This document shows positions 9,480 to 22,800 of a stretch of 64,000 nucleotides of DNA, one piece after another. Both the position numbers and the translations under genes were made by a program. Location of the stretch: NCBI GenBank assembly GCA_963932145.1, contig OZ010616.1, forward strand, positions 47,319,750 to 47,383,749, written 5' to 3'. The DNA is from Acanthosepion lycidas. Lineage: Eukaryota > Mollusca > Cephalopoda > Sepiida > Sepiidae. Under the pieces are notes generated by a model. That model ran no database searches and was not told where the DNA came from. It worked only from the letters and a program-made list of their open reading frames with translations. Positions within the stretch are counted from its first letter, which is position 1; the number at the start of each line of letters is the position of its first letter.

Positions 9480-11990
9480 TCTCGTTGCTGCTGTTACTGT
9501 TTGTCAACAAAGTTGCCCCGAAAACGAGATGCAGATCTTTTATGTGGTGCAGCATCTTATCGATCAGGAATGCTTACTGATTACACCTGTGATGCACCCC
9601 TTTCTAAACTCTGTAGCACATTGGCTATTGGGAAGCTTTACCCCAGACAGTATTTCTGTGTATGGTCTGTATACCTCCTCATGAATAGATGTGGGTATGG
9701 TGACAACTCCCTTTATTTGGACCTGGTACATGTATATAGCACGGGCTGGTGCAGTTATGCTTGAAACGTTGTCCTTTGGTATCACATTATGCCAGTACAC
9801 TGCTTCTATTAAAGTACATCACTTCCAGACTGCAATCCTCTTCATGCTCTGATGGCACCTCTCTGCTATGCCATTCCCTGATGGCACTTATGCATATTGC
9901 AACCAAAAGTGAACTTTCCACTTGTCTAAAAACAGCTTGACTAGCCTAATACTGAAAGCAGAGTTGTCTGTGAGAATCTCTTCTGGCAGACCTTGCTCAA
10001 AACATATCATCTCCAATTAGCAAATGATGCTCGAAGAGTCTTGTTAAAGAAAGTGGTTGCCAGATTGCAAATCTGGTGGGACTACAGTCAATAACAGTGA
10101 AAAAATGTTTGCCCCATAATGGGTGATATCCATGCCTACTCTATTCTAGGTGTCCCTCACATCTAACCAATCATATTACCATTGTACAGAGGAATGCTGT
10201 ATAGACTGACATGCTTGACATTTTTTGATCACTGTCCTAACCACTTTTTGACACGAATGGGCCAGCTTAGTGTACAAAGTACCATGTGCTCCTCACCTCC
10301 GGATTACCATTTTGGTGGTGGATAACCATTATCTGATTAGGAATTAACACTTCTATAGAGGCAGTACACAAATGCTTCATTGGTTCACTTTGCTTCTTGA
10401 TGGCATCAAGTCAACACTGTGGGGCCCTAGTCAATTTGTTTGCTTGATTGTGGTCACTTTACCAACTGGGCAGTCAGTCTGTACTTTTTAATAAGCTCTA
10501 TGAATGTGTTGAGCCATTGTCATATGAGCATCTTGTTTGTGGCTTTAGTGTGCAGCTGGGCCTTTCCAGTTACAACATCAGAAACCCATTGACACACGCA
10601 TGCAAAATCGGTTACCAAATTCACTACAATCATCTGCCATTGGAGAGCAAGATTAATGCTCTTTAGCATTGCATCCAATTCAGCTAGGTTGATGTGCTTA
10701 TGATGTGTATCATTAACTGGACACAACCAGCACTCCAATGAGACCCCAGTGGCTAAAAAGCTTCATCCAGATATTGATCTCCTGGACATTCACATACCAG
10801 GTACTTTGTATTGATAAGCTTTTGTATATACTCATGATGGTATCTCCCAACATGGAGATCATCATTTTTATCATCACATTCTGATGTAACCACATTCACT
10901 CTATATTTGATGAATGCCGAAGCCAACCACACAAAGGAAAATGTCCCACAAGCTTTCCGCAGACAGAAGACATTCTGTCTTGTGATAATATCAGGGATTT
11001 CTGAAATGGTGGTTCTGCACTTTCTTGGGGTACAGTATAAGCCATTCATTATCTTACCACAATTGCAACTCCTAGTTATATTCCCTAATGATTTTAGGAA
11101 CAAAATACTCTGGTATTCTGTTCTTCAAGTTGTGTGGTGACTGATAATTTGTCCCCTTGCACAAGGCCATCTACACACAATCTGCCATCAATTTTGAGTG
11201 CTGCACACAGGTACATCGATGGTGAAGCATACTTCACCTGTTCAATTAATGTGAACTCCACCCAATGCTTTGATGTTGTCCATCCCCAGTAGAAGGTTGA
11301 AATCAAGTAGTTTTCCTTCTATGACCAACAATTTGACCGTAACCAAATCTACACCATTCACACTTAACTGAACTCTGCCAACTCCACAACATCTCAGTGT
11401 CTTCCTGTCCACAGTGAGCACCTTAACCTCCCTCTTCTTCCAAAGATGACAAATTGACCTGCTCATGAGTGTGCAAGATCAGCCAGTGTCCATCAATGTG
11501 CACCTCTATTACAGGTGGTGACATATCTAGATCTTTTGGGGGTGGGGAAAAGGCTGGCTCTGATGTCTTTTGCCCTAATCAATATCTCCGGGCAGTTTTG
11601 GGCAAAGTGATCTAATTGGTGGTACCAATATCATTGCAATTGCTCAAGTATTCTCTGATAGCAATACCTGCTCACCCCACTGACTCGGGCAATATCTTGC
11701 TAGGTGAATGTGACACTGAAGTATAAAGCCTCACTGGGGTAGCTAACCTTTCTAAAGTACTAAAGAAGAATGCTGAACTGTTGTGTTATATCAGAGTTTA
11801 TCTTCTGTAGTAAACTGTCATAAATTCACAGATATACAAGTCCAAATAGCTGCAAATCCATTTGTCCGCCTTGGTTGACTTCTTCCTTGTTCACTGTCAC
11901 TGACTTTATATGTATTCAAAGGTAATCCATAGCCAAAACATCCAGGTTATTGCATCAACCATGTAGATAACACAAGCAGGATATTCCATT
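9480..11990 (-). mobile_element. Ty3/Gypsy-like LTR retrotransposon fossil, broken
   Basis: Minus-strand remains of a Gypsy-type polyprotein in the expected order. Going leftwards there is a CCHC zinc-knuckle-like end of gag near 11600-11640, a retropepsin-like region around 11250-11520, an RNase H region around 10520-10740, and the C-terminal integrase region around 9565-9800. The element is heavily decayed with many breaks, appears to lack most of its reverse transcriptase, and I found no clear LTRs. It is an old insertion, and its outer limits are approximate. Confidence 0.75.
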
Positions 11991-12059
11991 AACCATTTTC
12001 TTTTATAAACAATGGAATGAGTTTGCCACAGTTTTTATTTGTAGCATGGTGCCACTGGC

Positions 12060-12525
12060 ATTGGTATACTCATACTCTCAGTCTTTGAGAAGGTAAATGT
12101 ATTTCTTCTACACATCCTCTGAGGCAATCTTCTCATAGTTGAAGAAAAGATTTGTGGCAACAGAAATGTGGTTCTACAGAAGAATGCTGAGAATACTGTG
12201 GGCTGAACATGCGAGTAACAAGGAAGTTTTAAGGAGAATGGAGGCAAAAAAGATTCCTATACTTAGAATAAAAGAGACAATTGAAATTTCTAATACACAT
12301 AATGAGGAAATGGGCATGGTGGATCTGTCACTCAAGGTATATTGAAGGCAGGAGTGACACGAAAGTTCCCAATAAACTACCTAACAAGCTTGTGTTAATG
12401 GATGGCAGAACAAGGATTGGGTGAGATAATGAAAAACAAACACTGCTAAGAGCTACAAAGGATGGGAAGTTGTAGAGAGTCATGATCACACACATCCTGA
12501 AGATTTCTGCTGTGTGCCCTCCAGC
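12060..12525 (+). mobile_element. Non-LTR retrotransposon fragment (family B), C-terminal end
   Basis: A frame at 12139-12345 begins KKRFVATEMWFYRRMLRI and continues EVLRRMEAKK. This is the C-terminal region found after the RT domain in endonuclease/RT LINEs often annotated as craniofacial development protein 2-like. The following sequence, in other frames, continues the same region (LLRATKDGKL near 12447). It is a different LINE lineage from family A and is inactive. A fragment of the interdomain part of a similar LINE is at 51165-51500. Confidence 0.65.
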
Positions 12526-12599
12526 CATTTTCAAATATCTAGTTTTGTCTGATGGGGCAAATGTATTAATTGGTTTATCTCTGTGCTGCTGTTTCTTGC

Positions 12600-13020
12600 T
12601 TATTTTTGTTGAACAAAATTATATAGATTTTATAAATTGATCCAGGGATTGAACTTACAATCTTGTCTAACACATATATCCACTAGTTTGTTATCCTAAT
12701 TAAAATTTTTGGAATTTTATAATTAACTTCAGCAATGGTCAACAAAGACATACCTAAACTCTAAAATCCATTTCACTCCAATAACAACTAGCATTCATCT
12801 ATTTTGATACAAGTTTTTATAAAAATATGATGACTCAGTTGATTATAGTTATCTATTCTTTTTAAAATTGTTTAACAGAAATGTTATAAACTCTCTTCAG
12901 TGGGTTACTACTCAAGTAGATTCTTATATTTAAATATCTCCATTCTAAGACTTATTTACCTATCTTTCTGAATGAGTATGACGATAAACCATTTTTCTTT
13001 TTTCTTTTTTTAATCTTCAG
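12600..13020. other. 5'-UTR intron end of TRAPPC11
   Basis: Contains a B-box-like GTTCAATCCC on the minus strand near 12640, perhaps a SINE scrap. It ends in a strong polypyrimidine tract and TTCAG acceptor at 13016-13020, seven bases before the start codon. This shows that the start codon lies in the second or a later exon. Confidence 0.6.
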
Positions 13021-13026
13021 TAAAAC

Positions 13027-13227
13027 ATGGCCTGGGCTGCTGAACTTACAGAAGAGCTGCTGTGTCGACCCACAGGACTCGTGGTACTGACAGGACTGGA
13101 TGTTGTCTATAATGCCATTCACAAGGCTGTCTGGGATGCCTTTGTCAACAACAGACGTCATGATCGTGTACCACTAAAGTTCAAAGTCTTTGAAGGTGAT
13201 CATGAGTACCCAAAATGTAGATCAAAG
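13027..13227 (+). CDS. TRAPPC11: TRAPPC11 coding exon 1
   Basis: 67 codons, ending in phase 0 before GTAAGA. It encodes [20 protein letters not shown] and [20 protein letters not shown], matching the N-terminus of vertebrate TRAPPC11 ([28 protein letters not shown]). The first ten residues are diverged, as is usual for this protein. Confidence 0.95.
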
Positions 13228-14940
13228 GTAAGATTATTTTTTATTATTTACTATATCCTATGATTATCAAGGTATCAAGCACTGGGTAATAGATTAGTCT
13301 TGCTGACTATTATTAGTGAGTTTGATCAGTAACTGTACCAAATAACAGAACTACACATGAAAATTTTCAACAACAACAATGATTAAGTGGATAACATACG
13401 TAACTCAGAGAAAATAATGACATAATCAAGTTGTTGACATTTTACACTACTTCACACAAAAAGTTAGGAAGCCCCATTAATACTGGAAAGAGCAATAAAA
13501 GTGAACTTGAGAGACCCTATTTTTCTGAAAATAAATTTATGCCAATTTGTTGCTCAGTCAATGAACGTTGAATATCTTCTTAAGGGAACCTACTGGTTAT
13601 ATTACCATTAGTATTATGCCAAAGTAAACTAAGATTAGTTAATCTTTACAGTAATAACCATGAATTTTACTACTTTGGCATGATCTGAAAGTGGAATATA
13701 AAATGACATATTATATATAATTGTAAAAGACAATAGGAAAACTGTAATGGTTGCCAACGTGTTTTGTCCAATGTGGACTTTTTCAAGGCAAAAACAAAAT
13801 GAATTTATTAAACAAAGTAACTAATAATAACAAAACAAAATGTTCTTAGCAACTGGAAGAATTTAGAGAATGCTATTTTCATACAGTTAACTGAAAATTA
13901 CGTCAATTGCTGTCAGTTAACAGTATTAAAATAGCATTCTCTAAATTCTTCCAGAAAATTCACTCTGATAAGAAAAGAACTCCCAAATTTGTTGATAACA
14001 TTCAGGCCATGATTGACAGTGATCCCTCCAAGTCAATCAGGTCCACAGGCAGGGACCCAGGAGTGTCTGAGTTTCTTATCAGGTAGGTAGTGCATGATGA
14101 CATTCGATATTTCTCATAGAAAATGAGAAAGAGCCAATTTTTTTTTTTTTTTTTTTTTATACCCCAATCCAATAGAAAAGACCACGTTATGAAGTTTTTG
14201 AACAAACTCAAGCATCCCCACTGACCAAACATGCTTTGGTTCTCAGATGGAAAAAATTTCTGCCAGGACAAGATGGTGAACACACAACAGAACAACCATT
14301 GGCTTGCTGTGTCCCCAAAAGATGTACAGAGTGTGATGACAACCAAATATTACAATCAAAATCATGGTGTTTGGATTGATCAGTGATGGCTACATTATGC
14401 CTCCATTTATTTTCCCACAGAGCCTCAGACTCAACACAGAGGCTTACATCAAGTGCCTTGAGGAGGTAGTTCTGGGTCAAGAGGGTGGCTGCTGGAAAAC
14501 TCTTTCTGGCAACAAGACTCTGCACTAGGCCACACAAACAGAAGAAGCCAGTCATAGTTGTCAGACAATTTCTGTGACCACATCTCCCCTTACATCTGGC
14601 CACCTAATTCCCCAGACTGCAACTCCATTTATTGTTATGGGTGGGGCGCAGTTGAGTGAGAGACCAACAAAACTCCTTGTAACACCAAAGATGAACTGAA
14701 GGTAAGGATTATGGTAGCATTCACCAGTTTAAACAAACAGACCATCCAGAAGAGTTGCAGGAGATTCTGAATTTGTCTGAAGGGCATGGTTGAAGCCAAT
14801 GATGATTTTATTGAATAAATTTACTCTTTAGTATTTCAAGATATTTTTGTGTAATTTTGGTAAATATATCTGTAAAAATGAAATGTCAATGTTATTTTCA
14901 TTTTTGTATAATTTAGACAATTTATCCATTAAACCCTCTC

Positions 14941-14987
<47 letters not shown>

Positions 14988-17900
14988 GGTAATATAAATT
15001 TTTATATATCAAGAACAGTTTTGGAGGAATTAGTATAACAAAGTGCAAAAATTTTGTGTGATGGGTTTCAGCCCTTAAGTTTTCATTAAATTTTAAATTT
15101 AGAAAAACAATTTTTTTTCAAGTTTTGTGTATGTAATCTGGCCGGTTTCATTTGGTTTCTTTTTCTTTTTGTTTCCATCAGCTTGGTGAGATATTTAATA
15201 GCAAATATGATGGAAACAAAAATTAAAGGAATCCAGGTTATCCAAAACACATTAAAAAAAAAAAATTTTTTTTTCTAAATTTGAAATTCTTAATGTCTCA
15301 TTCATGCACATGTGTAGTTGCATCTAACTTAAACAAACCTAGTTCAATGAAGTCCTAAGGGACAAAACATGTCACTCACAAACTTTTCTCATTTTGTCAC
15401 TTAGTATATGTCCAAGTCATGTGACACCAGATCATTTTCTTTTTGACATTTGCCACTTCATATGTTTAAGATATCTCTAAATTGATTCAAGCCATTTTTG
15501 GATCATTATCCAATGATGCTTGAAATGTATGTTTGTCTATCTATACTATAGAATGTAAAAACATTTTCCTCAGCTGTAATCAACTCTTGAGAATACCTAC
15601 TTCATATTAATACACGAAAATCAGTGGTTCTTAACTTTTTTTGTCCACCATGACTCATTTTGTCTAAGGGGGACAGTAACTGGCATTCTCCTACCATTTG
15701 AAAATTGCAGTATTAACACAACAAAGTTAATGTCTCATGTTAATGATTTGTAGTATTAAAGCTGTACAAATCACTAGAAGTTAAGCTGTGCTAGGTACAG
15801 CCAAGTAGTGATCAGACTATAGAATCATCTAGCAGATTTTTGTTCATTGGACATCTCGAGGTGGTGTAATGGTTAGCAAGCTTGTCTTGCTAGAAAAATT
15901 ATGACTTAGTAGTGAGTTTGATTGTCACTGGATGTCTCATACTTTCGGCCTTGTGCCACATCTAAGCTACACTTGGAAAATAACTATATACACTGGTTTG
16001 AAAATAAGAAATATATCAACATTATTTAAACCCCACATTAATGAATTGTATATCATCCTTGGAGAATAGGCTGGTTTTCTTACAATCATACAAACAGCAA
16101 ATATCCTATGATAATTTTATTCTATTCCTCTTGCACCTGTTGATACAATACAAGGGTTGTATTAGGTTGGTGCAAAAATAATGACGTAATAATGTCGTTT
16201 TTTGACGTATTTTTTTAACATCAAAAACAACATTTTTATGTCATTGTTTTTGCACCAACCTAATAAATTTGTTAACTGAACATGTGTCATCTCCTACATG
16301 TTCATTGGTAAATAGTTCTTGTGATTGTGCCTGTCAGGAAAATTGTAGAATATCTTGAAAGCCTGTCAAGTAGCATGAGTATTGTGTGGACAGGTATTAT
16401 TCTGCTGAAACAGCATATTGCCTTCTTGTTGCAAGAATGGTGGTCAAATGGATTGAATAATATTTTGGACATACATGACAGTGTTCAACATTCCCTTCAC
16501 AAATATAATATTGTAACTCATGGCACCTCACACCATGATGCCAAGGGATGAGATTGGAAGATGTTACTTCTCTGTGTCTGTTTCACATGCAAAAAATTGT
16601 CACTTGCATTAAAGCAGAACCTGCTCTCATTACTGTACATTACAGATTGCCATCCAATATTCCAAGTGACCCTCTTGGTGACACCACTGGAGATGGGCGT
16701 GATGTAATGGTATAAATTAAAATCTAACTAGTGGTACATGTACCTATAGTTCTGTTGTAAGTAAACTATTTCCAATGGTCCATATTGACATTCTTAGGGT
16801 GATATTTGCTCTGATCTGTGATTTAGACACTATAAATAGCTATCCTTGCAATTTATTCATCTTGGCAAACTATGTAACTATCCAAAATCTGGTCTATGGG
16901 TGCAGGAATGTTCATTTGACAATTTTTGCCAACAATGAAGTGTCACCACTCAAATGGCTCTCATTGAACAAAAGGAGCATCTGTGTATCTCCATGGCATG
17001 ACACCTGCTTACAGAGGAACTCTTATAGAATCCATTACCATCTTAAGATCAGATAGACAATGCACTGGTATTCATTGTATTGTCACAAATTAGCTTGACC
17101 TTTGACCATATCATGTTGGAACACCAGTTCCCTATGGTCTCTGAAGTTAAACAATGTTGAGCCTGATCAGTACCTAGATGGGTGACTGCTTGGAAATACC
17201 AGATGTTGTAAGCTTGGATTTGTGGGTAATGTAATGAATAATAGCTCAGAATTGTTAATCAAAGATCAGAGTTCTAATTCCCGTTTCATTATATTCACTT
17301 GTGTGCAAATACACTTGAGAAAGGTATGAATTCACCTTTTCTCTTCCCAACTATAGGTAAGACTTGTATCACTAAATTCTTATTGTCTCAAAAAAAATTG
17401 TTTAAATGCCTACAGCCTAAAAATATTTTCTGGATTTAAACAAAAAAAACCTGGAATGGATTGATAAGACATAAAAAACAAATCATTCAATCAACAATAT
17501 AACTGGAGACTTTGAAAATTTTATCAGAATATTTACTACTTACTAGCATGTGTATATTGTACTCTGATCAAAATTGTTATCTTTTTTTCAAGTAGTTACA
17601 ATTTTATTTTCTGTCAATGTACCTAAAGTTTTGTTGATTATTATTTTTTTATTTTTTTTATTTTTTTTTGTATGTTGATATTCTTTTGATTGGCCTGTTT
17701 TAACAACTTAAAATAAGTTAGGATTTTTTATGTACATGTAGAAATATATAGCTTCTAAGTGTTATGATAAATGTGTTATCACAATCTCTTTTGGCTATTG
17801 TGTCCTCTGGTCTTCCTCAGATGTATGTCGGCCTGGATAATCTATAAGGAATTCTAAACTGAACTCTTAATTTAATCTATAGGGTTAGATTAAATATAGT

Positions 17901-19593
17901 TGATTAAATTTAGTTGATGTGCAAACCTGTTTTACAGTTATGCAATAAACCTGCTATTAGGAACACTGACAAACTTAATCTTTAAGTAGAACTGTTTGTA
18001 GGTCTTTGAAAACTTGGCTTTAGTCATGAAATTGACACTGCCTGATTGCAGTTTGGTTACTGTGTTTAGCTTCCTAATTCACAGTACTCTACATATAATA
18101 ATTCATATGATTCAGTTCTGTGAAGATAGACCAGTGATATTCTCAAGTTGTTCCAGAAACATAGTCCTAGTATAAGATATAAGTAGTAGTGTTCTTCTGA
18201 AAGAACCAAGGAGGCATTACATATTGCCTGCTGGAGGGTAACACTTAGTACTATAATGATGACTAGAAACTTTGTATGTAAGATACTAGGTATGTTGTCA
18301 CAGTTTTTGCATTCTGACAATTTGTGGAATTGGCAATTGGGCTTTCTCTGGTTCTCTGAGCTAACATAAGGAACTTTTTGTTTTTTTGGGTTTTTTTTTT
18401 CCAATTACAATGTTATTGATGACTGCTATTTGCATATTCATTTTATTAAATTTTATCAATTAAATAAGATAAAGTTTATAAAATAAATCCTTATTAAATA
18501 TGATAATACTGTGATCTTGAAAAATTACTACAAGTATTTTTTCTATTATCATATAAACACATTGTGGGTAATTCATTCTGAATTAAGTATAATTTTATTT
18601 ACAATGTAACATGTAATCAACATCACGAAATACTAGAAGTGTGAATCAAATTTAATGTCAATAAGGAACCTTTGTTCTAAGGGGAGTTGATCTGTAGTGG
18701 CCACAATATGTACTGAGAGCTCACCCTTAGAGATACCAAAGTAAGCTTTGAACTTGATCTTACACTAGGACAAGGTTTACCTGAAAGGTAATCTCCTAAT
18801 CTCTGGGTACAGAAATAGGCTACAACAGATGTCTGTAGTTTTTCTGACATGTAAAAAGGAGTTCGACCCCAGTTGAGCTTAGGCTGTGCACACAAGTGTC
18901 AGCCAAACAACAGTAAGAGATATAAACACCCACCCAAGTGGGGAAAAACCAGATTCCTTCACATTCCTGTGAGAAGGATCAATATTCAAAGAAAGAAAGT
19001 CCCTAAAAGCACATATCCTCATGCTGACATTAATTGATGAAGTACAAAAGTAAATAAACAATAATTTTGCATATGAAAAATTTAGTCTTTACAACAATAA
19101 AGTTGCAACAAAATTCAAGACCCTTTAAATCATATTTGATGAATGTTGTATATGGCATCTGTCTATATTTTTGCTAATATGGTTTAATTATTTGTTTTTT
19201 ATTTGCTTATTAAAGTTGCTGATATTGTTCATTTAATTTGATTTCAGCAACGGACATCATACGAGTGGTATATTCCAAAAGGGATTTTAAAGACTTCATG
19301 GATGAATAAACACTTAAACCTGGTTCCTGCTGTAGTTGTCATATTTTTTGACTTGGACTGGGATGAACCTATGTGGAAAGAGAAACAAATGGAATGTGCA
19401 ACTCGTGTAGAAATTGTCAGGTATGATTTCTAGAGCAGTTTTAATATATACTAATACTTGACTTGTGTAGTATGTATTAAAAATGAACTGAACACAGAAA
19501 CATTCACAAACTAATTTTCAGTTTTTCATTTTAAAAAGTCTTTGTTAATGAGCAGCATGGATTATTTATAAATCGGTTTAATCAGATGTTAGT

Positions 19594-19659
<66 letters not shown>

Positions 19660-19843
19660 AATATCAGTGTGTCAAACTTTTCAGTTTTACTCCTTGAGGC
19701 CCAACATATAATATCATTTTGGAATCAGGCTGACTCTGTGGGCAAATTAAAAAAATTCTTGGTGGATCCAGATCCACAATCCGGAAATTTGGGATTCCTA
19801 AGTTTTCATTACTGTGATTGTTTTTGGTGATATTTTTTTTATG

Positions 19844-19877
<34 letters not shown>

Positions 19878-22800
19878 TATAATAACAATTTTTATAACTT
19901 AGAAATAGATTTGAGAACAATTGCAGTTAATTTCAAAATCAAAAATAATTCTTTGTACAGAAAGTAAGGACCTACATGCGTCAAATTGTCTTTAAATTAA
20001 ATGACAGCAAAAGAATTATCATTGAACTTTTAAAAGGTAAGCTTAAATATTAATGCAATACTTAAATGCAGTGATCAATTTTGAGTTCTGTAGTTTATTG
20101 TTACCAATCACATCTACTCCTCCCTACCTATTAGGATGAAGGCCCAATCAAGAGCCCTCTGCAGGAGCTAGCTTAAATACCACCCAATAGGGTCGCTTTT
20201 AAGTTAGTATGTGTGTGTATATATGTATGTATATATATATGTATATATATAATATATATATATATATACACACACACACAGAGTAAGCCAGGTAAAAAAT
20301 ATTTATTTAAACAAATAAATAGAAATGCAATATACCTATATATTTCTCAAATAACTCTAACTTAAAACTCCAGTACATTTGAGAAAACAAATTGCCTTAA
20401 AAAAGTAAAAAAGATTCTGTGATACTGGAAATTAAGTTGTTTGCCAAAATAAAATGTAATATGGGGAGAGTTTGAGACAAGAAAAATTATGAAAAAGAGA
20501 AATAAGCACAACATTTGACACACACACACACACAAATCAACCTAACACAAATAATAAGAGCTTCCAACTAGTGCATAAATTAATTAAATCAAACTTAGTA
20601 TAAAAATAATGAAAATTGAGAAAAAACAGCAGTCAAGTGCTGAAACCTCCTGATGAGTGAACTGAACAATCACAAAAGGGTTCGTGGATGCAATCTACCC
20701 AGATTTTAAGTGTAAAAATAAAATCTGAGTGTCATGCCCAGAAATTACAATACAAAATTATAAACAGCATGAAGAAATGATCATCACAGAAAAGGAAGAA
20801 GACCAAATTATATATGATAATAATATTTATACAGTAGATATTTACATATTAAAATTCAATTGTTTTTATGGCCATGAAGAGACAAATAATTCAAGTGTTC
20901 AAAGTGAATTGTTGTGAGTCTTCAAAGTTCAAAGCTATTTTGTTGCAAGTCAGTCTGCAAAGTTCTAAGTTATTTGTATGCCAGTATATGTGTGTGAAGC
21001 TCATGCTAATGAAACATGTGGCTGCTGACTGATTTTGTGCGAAGCAGTACTTTTAAAAAACACAGTAAGCAAGAAGTGTTGAAACAAAACTTACTTCACC
21101 ACAACTTTATATGTAGGAAAATCATCACCGACTGACATGATATCACGGTAATACAGTGGGGAAAATAAGTATTTCATTCTTTGCTGATTTTCTGAGTTTG
21201 CCACCTTACAAAAATGGGAACAGTCTATAATTTTCAGGGTAGGTTTGTCTTGAAAGTGAGAGATAGAATATTAAAAAAATTCTAGAAAATCACATTGTAG
21301 TGGATCTAAGAGGGTTGCGTGAATATTTAAGATTGTGCTGTAAATAAAATATGTAATATCCACAAACATAAATTATAAGAAATAGCCAAATGGTAACAAT
21401 ATTCAATCACAACAAAAATACATGTTTGAAACAACAAATTAAATTTTATATACACAATTTACAATTTCTTTGTTTGTAATGATGTGTGCAAAAGTATATT
21501 TAAGAGAAAAAGTTCCTTGCTGTTTCGGAAATGTTCAATGTCTAAAAAGTTGTCTGCCTTTGATTAAAAAAAAAAAAAAAAAAAAAGGTTGAATTTAACA
21601 TAGACAAAAGATACTGAGTGAAAAAATTTGTTCTGTAAAATTTTCTAATCTCTCATAAAGGAAGTTTGTTTCTTTGACGTCTCTCTGATGCATAATTCCT
21701 TTCTTTCATATATGTGAATCTCAATTGCAACCAAAATACATTTGCTGTTTCTATTTATAGTTCTTTTAATGACCAAATCGGCTCAACAGGGCTTCATAGC
21801 TGTTGCAAATTCATATTTTTCTGAGAAATCCGTGGGCAAATGTTGTATTTTTTATTTTTTAGCCAATAGGATTTCTTGAAACATTTAAATTAGCGATGAA
21901 TTTGAGAAAGATTTTTTTTATGTCAGCTGAGTCTACTTTTGCACAAAATTTGACTGTTTTGTTATGGAATTTCTCTAATCTTATTTTATATTTAACAACC
22001 AATAAAATTCAAGAAAATGTTTGAAATTGAAATGAGGGTTACTAAAAATATTACACCCCCTACCAATCAACAATGATTTCAGGTCCCATATACTGGTTAT
22101 ATAATCAGGAAGCATATAGATTAGTCCTATTAATCAATTATTACTCCTAATCAAGTACTCATTACCTGTATAAAAGACATAAGTTCACAGAATCCTTCAT
22201 TGAATCCAAATTTAATCTCCTTACAATGGGCAAGATGAAAGAATTGTCTAAGGACATCTGGGACAAAATTGTATACCTGTTCGACTGAAATGAGCTATAA
22301 GATTGGCAAACAGCTAGGTGAGAAGGAGTCGACAGTTGGTGTGATAATAAGAAAATGGAAGAAACACCAATTGACTATATGAGTTTTGCACGGGAATGTA
22401 CTGGGTAACCTAAACCTTGACCTATTTCCAGGTCATTTGATGTTCAACTGTGGTTTCTGGAACTTGATTGGATATGACAAGTCATATTCAATCAAGTTCC
22501 AAAAATCACTTATTTCATTTTAGAGCAGTGTTTGTACAGAAGTGTAAAGTTTTTGTATCTCCTGAATTTAGTGAGTTTTATTTGTAGGCGTCTCTTACTT
22601 GTTTGTGCTTCACTTATTGGCTGTAAAATATAGGAGTTTATATTCTATAGGTTTGTCTAATTGGACATTAGAATCTGCCATGCTGATAGAAGGTAAAAAA
22701 GGTTCAAGATGATTTAATAAAGCAGTTTCTTTTTTAAATTTTTACCTACAAAGCTAAATTATATATCATTTTAAAGTGTTTAGATAGATCTAAAAGGTGC

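Larger units (their letters stand above)
13228..19247. other. TRAPPC11 intron 1 (6,020 bp)
   Basis: Holds, in order: a 27-bp inverted repeat, a mariner remnant, a TG/TA microsatellite, an inverted-repeat element, a SINE, a mariner MITE, a Tc1-like remnant, a 5S pseudogene, a SINE and a SINE scrap, all listed separately. From about 17900 to 19240 I recognise nothing, although a GTTCGACCCC B-box-like string lies at about 18863. Confidence 0.8.

Noticed and set aside
14002-14603. Two minus-strand frames of 114 and 131 codons
   Set aside because: They are antisense to the mariner transposase remnant, which explains the coding-like composition on the plus strand.
17097-17215. A functional 5S rRNA gene
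   Set aside because: Too many substitutions in otherwise invariant positions of the internal promoter and stems; called a pseudogene instead.
18066-18404. 112-codon minus-strand frame in intron 1
   Set aside because: No family resemblance, no plausible splice or promoter context, and composition like the surrounding intron.
18860-18885. tRNA gene suggested by a GTTCGACCCC B box
   Set aside because: No matching A box at the correct distance and no cloverleaf could be drawn.
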